Shown in pieces: positions 60,389 through 64,000 of a stretch of DNA of 64,000 bases (position 1 is its first letter; each line of letters opens with the position of its first letter). Under the pieces are notes generated by a model, which was not told the DNA's origin, did no database searches, and saw only the letters and a program-made list of their open reading frames with translations. This DNA is from JAIRMO01 sp046533115 (GTDB lineage Bacteria > Spirochaetota > Spirochaetia > Treponematales > Breznakiellaceae): positions 1 to 64,000 of the forward strand of contig NZ_JAJQRC010000006.1 in the NCBI RefSeq assembly GCF_046533115.1, given 5' to 3'. Position numbers and translations under genes: made by a program.

Positions 60389-60946
60389 TCACGCTTTCTC
60401 CACCTGGAGGAGATCCACTTCCACCGGGGTGTTTCGGCCAAAGATACCAACCATGACCTTGAGTTTGTTTTTCTCCTGATTCACTTCCTCAATGGTGCCG
60501 GTGAAAGACTCAAAGGGGCCGTCAATGATCTTGACCTGTTCCCCGGCGGTAAAGGTCTGACGGGATCGGGCCGGCCGCTCGCCCTTGATCTCCCCGGATT
60601 TCTGCAGAATTGCCCGGGCTTCATCCCCGCTGAGGGGCTGGGGCTTTTTATCCGCCGGGGTTCCCACAAAGCCCGTGACCCCCTGGATCTTTTTAATCTT
60701 TGAACACGCCGCCTTCCAGCCGGCGTCGGGAAGATCCAGTTCCACCAGGATATATCCGGGAAAAAATTTCTTGGTCAAGGTCCGTTTTTTACCGTCCTTG
60801 ACCTCCACCACTTCTTCAGAAGGGACCTTTACATCCCGAACCACTTCTTTTTCGAGTTCTCCCGAGTCAATCATGATGTGGATGGTTTTTTCTATTTTAT
60901 TCTCGTATCCCGAATAGGTATGGAGAACATACCAGCCCGTCGCCAT
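60389..60946 (-). CDS. nusG: Transcription elongation and antitermination factor NusG
   Basis: The 185-residue protein has the NGN domain (WYVLHTYSGYENKIEKTIHI; FFPGYILVELDL) and a C-terminal KOW domain (FTAGEQVKIIDGPFESFTGT). It links RNA polymerase to Rho or the ribosome. It follows secE by 11 bp on the same strand. Confidence 0.97.
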   Translation of the reverse strand: MATGWYVLHTYSGYENKIEKTIHIMIDSGELEKEVVRDVKVPSEEVVEVKDGKKRTLTKKFFPGYILVELDLPDAGWKAACSKIKKIQGVTGFVGTPADKKPQPLSGDEARAILQKSGEIKGERPARSRQTFTAGEQVKIIDGPFESFTGTIEEVNQEKNKLKVMVGIFGRNTPVEVDLLQVEKA

Positions 60947-60957
60947 TTTTTTCCTTA

Positions 60958-61137
60958 TTAAAATATAGCTTGTACGCCCAAGAGAAGCAACACATCCACC
61001 AAGCCCAACACCGCAGCAAAAATTATGGTAGAAACAATAACGACCTTTACGGAACTGACCACATCATCCCTGCTGGGCCACACAACTTTACGGAGTTCCG
61101 CGTAAGATTCCTTTATAAATTGAACCAGTTTGTTCAT
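60958..61137 (-). CDS. secE: Preprotein translocase subunit SecE
   Basis: This 59-residue single-span SecE has VQFIKESYAELRKVVWPSRD followed by one hydrophobic segment (VVIVSTIIFAAVLGLVDVLL). MNKLVQF at 61137 is chosen because of AGGGCGGA just before it; longer in-frame starts run into non-coding repeats. It begins the protein-coding part of the nusG operon, after the tRNA-Trp element array. Confidence 0.93.
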   Translation of the reverse strand: MNKLVQFIKESYAELRKVVWPSRDDVVSSVKVVIVSTIIFAAVLGLVDVLLLLGVQAIF

Positions 61138-61273
61138 TCCGCCCTCTTTATGAAGACATTCCCAAAAAAGTTTGGGAATACTACCGTGAATTTCGCGGGA
61201 AAACCGGACTTTCGACCGCTTTTCCCCTGACCAATCCCCCACTCCCCTGAGTTTTGGGATTGACGCCTTGTAC

Positions 61274-61738
61274 CCAGGCCGGGGTTCGACCCTGTCGAGC
61301 GCATCCATGCGCTCTTTTCCTCCCGTTGGTCGGCGGGTCAAACCCTTCGAGTCCTACCTGGAACTCTTTCGCTCACAATACTTTCGTCCCAGGCCAGGTA
61401 GGACTCCCCTACAGCCCTCCGCATCCCTGCTTCGGGCTTCCGGGCCGGGGTTCGACCCTGTCGAGCGCATCCCTGCGCTCTTTTCCTCCCGTTGGTCGGC
61501 GGGTCGAACCCTTCGAGTCCTACCTGGCCTCTTTCTGCTCAAAACAATATTCTTCCCAGGCCAGGTAGGACTCCCCTACGGACCTCGACCTCCTGTCTCG
61601 GTCCTCCGGGCCGGGGCTTTTGCTAAACCGCCATCCATGGCGGTTTGCCGGTTCAAGGCTGCGATGTCTCGCCTTGAACCGGCCGCAAAAGCCCTTCGAG
61701 TCCTACCTGGAACTCTTTCGCTCACAATACTTTCGTCC
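61274..61738 (-). repeat. Three tandem tRNA-Trp-derived structured elements
   Basis: Reading the minus strand from the end of tRNA-Trp, each unit carries the tRNA 3' end in direct (GAGTCCTACCTGGCCTGGGA) and inverted (CCAGGTAGGACTCGAA) form. A core of nested hairpins follows and ends CCCCGGCC(C/T)GG. Inverted copies begin at 61695, 61512 and 61346, so the spacing is 183 and 166 bp. The closing stem of the core differs (GGGTTCGACCC in two units, GGGCTTTTGC in the third) yet stays paired. No open reading frame is present. The rest of the gap up to secE (61138-61273) shows nothing else. Confidence 0.8.
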
Positions 61739-61811
61739 CAGGCCAGGTAGGACTCGAACCCACAACATTCGGTTTTGGAGACCGACGCTCTACCATTAGA
61801 GCTACTGGCCT
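61739..61811 (-). tRNA. tRNA-Trp (anticodon CCA)
   Basis: On the minus strand AGGCCAG (61811-61805) pairs with CTGGCCT (61746-61740), and G61739 is the discriminator. The anticodon stem TCGGT/ACCGA encloses CTCCAAA, giving anticodon CCA for UGG. The T-arm is GTGGG-TTCGAGT-CCTAC. It sits between rpmG and secE; structured elements abut its 3' end. Confidence 0.95.
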
Positions 61812-61819
61812 AAAAAACA

Positions 61820-61993
61820 CTATTTGATCTTTGTTTCCTTATGCAGGGTATGCTTTCGGTCAAAGGGGCAGTATTTGTTAAGCTCCAGCTTTTCCTGCAT
61901 ATTCCGCCTGTTTTTTTGGGTAGTGTAATTCTTCCGTTTACATTCACTACATTGGAGAGCAATAAGCTCCACCGCTGTCTTTTTACTCGCCAT
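61820..61993 (-). CDS. rpmG: 50S ribosomal protein L33
   Basis: The 57-residue protein reads MASKKTAVELIALQCSECKR and ends LNKYCPFDRKHTLHKETKIK. The four zinc-binding cysteines of the C+ form are only partly present: CSEC in the first pair, then a single Cys in KYCPFDRKH, with His following. It lies between tRNA-Thr and tRNA-Trp upstream of secE and nusG, its usual place in many bacteria. It is short enough to be missed by a length cutoff. Confidence 0.95.
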   Translation of the reverse strand: MASKKTAVELIALQCSECKRKNYTTQKNRRNMQEKLELNKYCPFDRKHTLHKETKIK

Positions 61994-62043
61994 AATCCAG
62001 CCCCTTCCGGTTCAAATTTCCTTATAAATAAACCCAGCTATAG

Positions 62044-62198
62044 TCCGTTTTCGGTCAAGCCCTCAAGCGGAATCGCCTTCCGTTCGTAAACGTCCGTGTT
62101 CACTCACTCCAGGCCGGGGCGCTCCCTGGCGGCGCACCTCCTGTGCGCCTTACCTCCCTACGGTCGGCGTTCGCGCCCTTCGATTCCGTTTTCGGTCA
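62044..62198 (-). repeat. tRNA-Thr-derived structured element, single unit
   Basis: A 32-bp perfect direct repeat (62044-62075 and 62185-62216, core GGTCAAGCCCTCAAGCGG) flanks the element; the right copy is the end of tRNA-Thr. TTCGATTCCG (62179-62188) is the inverted partner of CGGAATCGAA (62209-62218) in the T-arm. On the minus strand the core has the same order as in the tRNA-Trp units: CGAAGGG, CGCCGACC-NNN-GGGAGG, a GC hairpin and CCCCGGCCTGGA. Confidence 0.78.
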
Positions 62199-62271
62199 AG
62201 CCCTCAAGCGGAATCGAACCGCTGACCGCATCCTTACCATGGATGTGCTCTGCCAACTGAGCTACAAGGGC
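62199..62271 (-). tRNA. tRNA-Thr (anticodon GGT)
   Basis: On the minus strand the acceptor stem GCCCTTG (62271-62265) pairs with TGAGGGC (62206-62200), with T62199 as discriminator. The anticodon stem CATCC/GGATG encloses ATGGTAA, anticodon GGT for ACC and ACU. The T-arm is AGCGG-TTCGATT-CCGCT. CCA is not encoded. Confidence 0.94.
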
Positions 62272-62358
62272 ATAGAAACTACATTCTATAACGTTCTAGG
62301 AACATAACAGAATAAGCAAATTGTGTCAAGGGGAGTTCTATAAAAATGAACGGGGGAC

Positions 62359-62387
62359 TTATAAATTTACCGGATTTTAACTATAAT
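62359..62387 (+). promoter_or_regulatory. Promoter of deoD
   Basis: TATAAT at 62382-62387 is a perfect -10; TTATAA (62359-62364) lies 17 bp upstream as a weak -35. The leader is about 135 bases. Confidence 0.5.
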
Positions 62388-62527
62388 TGGAAATATCCTG
62401 AAAATTCAGTTTTGAAGGGATGGCTGCGCTGAATTTAACGGGAAAGCGGGCTTTTAACTGCTTTTTCCTGGTTAATTCCACGACCAAACTGCGTTTTGGG
62501 ATAGTTTATGCCTTAAGAGGAGTGGAT

Positions 62528-63232
62528 ATGTCTATTCATATTGCGGCCCAGGCGGGGGAGATTGCGGAGGTCATTTTATTGCCCGGCGATCCCCTGCGGG
62601 CCAAATTTATCGCTGAAAATTTCCTGGAAAAACCCCATTTGTATACCGAGGTCCGGAATATCCTGGGGTATACCGGCAGCTATAAGGGGAAACCGGTCTC
62701 GGTCCAGGGGACCGGGATGGGAATTCCTTCAATTTCAATATATCTTAACGAATTATTCAGGGATTACGGGGTTAAACGGGCGATTCGGATAGGGACTGCC
62801 GGGGCGATCCAGGACCAGGTAAAAGTCCGGGATTTGGTATTGGCTATGGCGGCCTCCACCGATTCCGGGGCCAATGCCATTCGATTTAAGGGGAGGAATT
62901 TTGCCCCGACGGCGAATTTTTTTCTGCTGAAAACCGCCTATGACATTGCCCGTTCCAAGGGCTGGCAGCCTAAGGTGGGTAATGTGGTTTGTTCCGATAT
63001 GTTCTACACCGAAGATCCCGATGAATGGAAGCTCTGGGCCAAATTCGGCGCCCTGGCCCTGGAAATGGAGACCGCCGAGCTTTACACCCTGGCGGCAAAA
63101 TATGGCCGGGAAGCCCTGGCCATACTGACTATTTCGGATAGCCTTATCACCCACGAAATAACCAGCGCCGAAGAACGGCAAACGACCTTTACCCGGATGA
63201 TGGAGGTAGCCCTGGAAACGGCTATTGCCTAG
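62528..63232 (+). CDS. deoD: Purine nucleoside phosphorylase, DeoD type
   Basis: This hexameric-type phosphorylase of 234 residues splits purine (deoxy)ribonucleosides to base and pentose 1-phosphate. It starts MSIHIAAQAGEIAEVILLPG. LPGDPLRAKFIAENFLE binds phosphate, GTGMGIPSISIYLNEL and IRIGTAGAIQ follow, and ALEMETAELYTLAAK contains the ribose-binding Met-Glu pair. The catalytic Asp lies in TISDSLITHE. The start has AAGAGGAG upstream; a longer frame back to 62420 has no such site. Its product can enter the deoC pathway after a mutase step. Confidence 0.96.
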   Translation: MSIHIAAQAGEIAEVILLPGDPLRAKFIAENFLEKPHLYTEVRNILGYTGSYKGKPVSVQGTGMGIPSISIYLNELFRDYGVKRAIRIGTAGAIQDQVKVRDLVLAMAASTDSGANAIRFKGRNFAPTANFFLLKTAYDIARSKGWQPKVGNVVCSDMFYTEDPDEWKLWAKFGALALEMETAELYTLAAKYGREALAILTISDSLITHEITSAEERQTTFTRMMEVALETAIA

Positions 63233-63317
63233 TACCTTTTTCCTTTTTGGGGCATGGTGTAAAGCGTCCGGTTGAATTTCCCCCGAAAATTCGGTACTAT
63301 TAAAACCGGTGACGGTA

Positions 63318-64000
63318 ATGAGCGCAAACCGTGAATATAAAGACAGTGTATTCTCCTGGCTTTTCAGTAATCCCGATACTCTCCGGGAACTCTACGGCGC
63401 CCTATCGGGGGTGACCCTGCCCCCGGACGTGCCCATCACTATCAACACCCTGGAAGGTACCCTTTTTAAGGGCCGAATGAATGACATCTCCTTTATTATC
63501 GGCGGCCTGCTCGTGGTCCTCATAGAACACCAATCCACCATAAATGAAAACATGCCCCTGCGCCTGCTCCTCTACGTCGCCAGGCTTTACGAACGTATCA
63601 CCGATGAAAAGAACATCTACCGGGGGAAGCGGGTTCCCCTGCCCCTGCCGGAGTTCATCGTGCTCTATAATGGCGCCGCCCCCTACCCGGACGAAACAAC
63701 CCTGAAACTCTCCGATGCCTTCCATGACCCTGCGGAACTCGGTATTACCAAAGGCGATATATCCCTGGAACTCACGGTAAAGGTCTACAACATCAACCGG
63801 GGCCACAACGAGCCGATAATCCGGCGGTGCAAGGCCCTTGCGGGGTACAGCGCCTTCATCGCCACGGTACGGGAGTACGAGGAAGCGGGAAAAAGCCGGG
63901 AAGAGGCGATAAAGCAGGCGGTAAAAGAGTGCATAAAACAAAATATTTTGAAAGAATTTTTGGAAATCCACTCAACGGAGGTAATGAATATGTTATTTAC
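63318..64000 (+). CDS. Rpn-family recombination-promoting nuclease / putative transposase (3' end cut by window)
   Basis: The frame begins MSANREYKDSVFSWLFSNPD and stays open to the last base. GRMNDISFII and VVLIEHQSTINENMPLRLLL form the PD-(D/E)XK-like core of Rpn (YhgA-like) proteins, followed by the usual FIVLYNG and ELTVKVYNINRGHN blocks. Many spirochaetes carry numerous copies, often labelled transposase, but they act as DNA nucleases that promote RecA-independent recombination (known for E. coli RpnA). GGTAATG gives only a weak ribosome-binding site. At least 227 residues are present here. Confidence 0.85.
   Translation, partial: MSANREYKDSVFSWLFSNPDTLRELYGALSGVTLPPDVPITINTLEGTLFKGRMNDISFIIGGLLVVLIEHQSTINENMPLRLLLYVARLYERITDEKNIYRGKRVPLPLPEFIVLYNGAAPYPDETTLKLSDAFHDPAELGITKGDISLELTVKVYNINRGHNEPIIRRCKALAGYSAFIATVREYEEAGKSREEAIKQAVKECIKQNILKEFLEIHSTEVMNMLF

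Noticed and set aside
61274..61738. CRISPR array
   Set aside because: The repeats are 166-183 bp apart, spacers are themselves conserved, and no cas gene is present.
61273..61739. Integron attC array
   Set aside because: Units lack the GTTRRRY and RYYYAAC ends and carry no gene cassettes; the arms match the adjacent tRNA instead.
61268..61750. Open frames of 104-160 residues on the plus strand
   Set aside because: They arise from the tandem tRNA-derived elements, and translated repeats do not resemble a protein family.

Overview
The window looks like chromosome of a spirochaete, most likely a Treponema of the termite-gut type (inference). The base composition is moderately GC-rich. The RNA polymerase beta subunit has Asn at the position equivalent to E. 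coli Ser531, a known spirochaetal signature linked to natural rifampicin resistance. Outer-envelope lipoproteins with short tandem beta-helix-like repeats are clustered, and intergenic inverted repeats are abundant. No complete prophage, insertion sequence or CRISPR array was seen.

Layout. 0.2-4 kb: a Memo-family protein, an RqcH/NFACT ribosome-rescue protein and a D12-class adenine methyltransferase. 3.9-9.9 kb: a pentose uptake and catabolism operon (rbsA, rbsC, rbsB, deoC, rbsD, sugar kinase). deoC and the kinase active site point to deoxyribose rather than, or as well as, ribose. 9.9-14.2 kb, minus strand: a glycyl radical enzyme of unassigned substrate, its radical-SAM activase and an FMN-binding split-barrel protein. 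14.4-19.6 kb: single genes (AlbA/Schlafen regulator, nitroreductase, free methionine sulfoxide reductase, NYN nuclease fused to a cold-shock domain, hemerythrin, flavodoxin-like protein, apt). 19.8-20.9 kb: tRNA-Gln followed by decayed phage-like genes. 21.4-25.6 kb: recR, ybaB, dnaX, SRP RNA and an alanyl-tRNA editing protein. 26-32 kb: three repeat-rich lipoproteins, two of them clear paralogues. 32-38.5 kb: an intergenic region with two identical sigma-54 promoters, a candidate small RNA, a TrmH-type methyltransferase, a secreted protein, a PIN toxin-antitoxin pair, a LarA homologue and a phosphofructokinase. 38.6-43 kb: SlyX, PBP1C, a nuclease/phosphatase lipoprotein, flavodoxin and an acyltransferase. 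44-49 kb: a complete branched-chain amino-acid type ABC transporter (liv). 49.5-62.3 kb: a peroxiredoxin, then on the minus strand the tRNA-Thr, rpmG, tRNA-Trp, secE, nusG, rplKAJL, rpoBC transcription/translation cluster. 62.5-64 kb: deoD and an Rpn-family nuclease that runs off the end.

The most unusual material is non-coding. (1) Structured elements of about 140-185 bp sit against the 3' ends of tRNA-Trp (three tandem units) and tRNA-Thr (one unit). Each carries direct and inverted copies of the host tRNA 3' end around a core that is shared between the two loci. (2) A roughly 97-bp element folds as a closed four-way junction and occurs twice, at the window start and after rbsB, with a compensatory base-pair change. 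(3) Two sigma-54 promoters share 19 identical bases; one drives a small secreted protein and the other an apparent short RNA. All coordinates, starts and structures were read by eye; no homology search or folding program was run.
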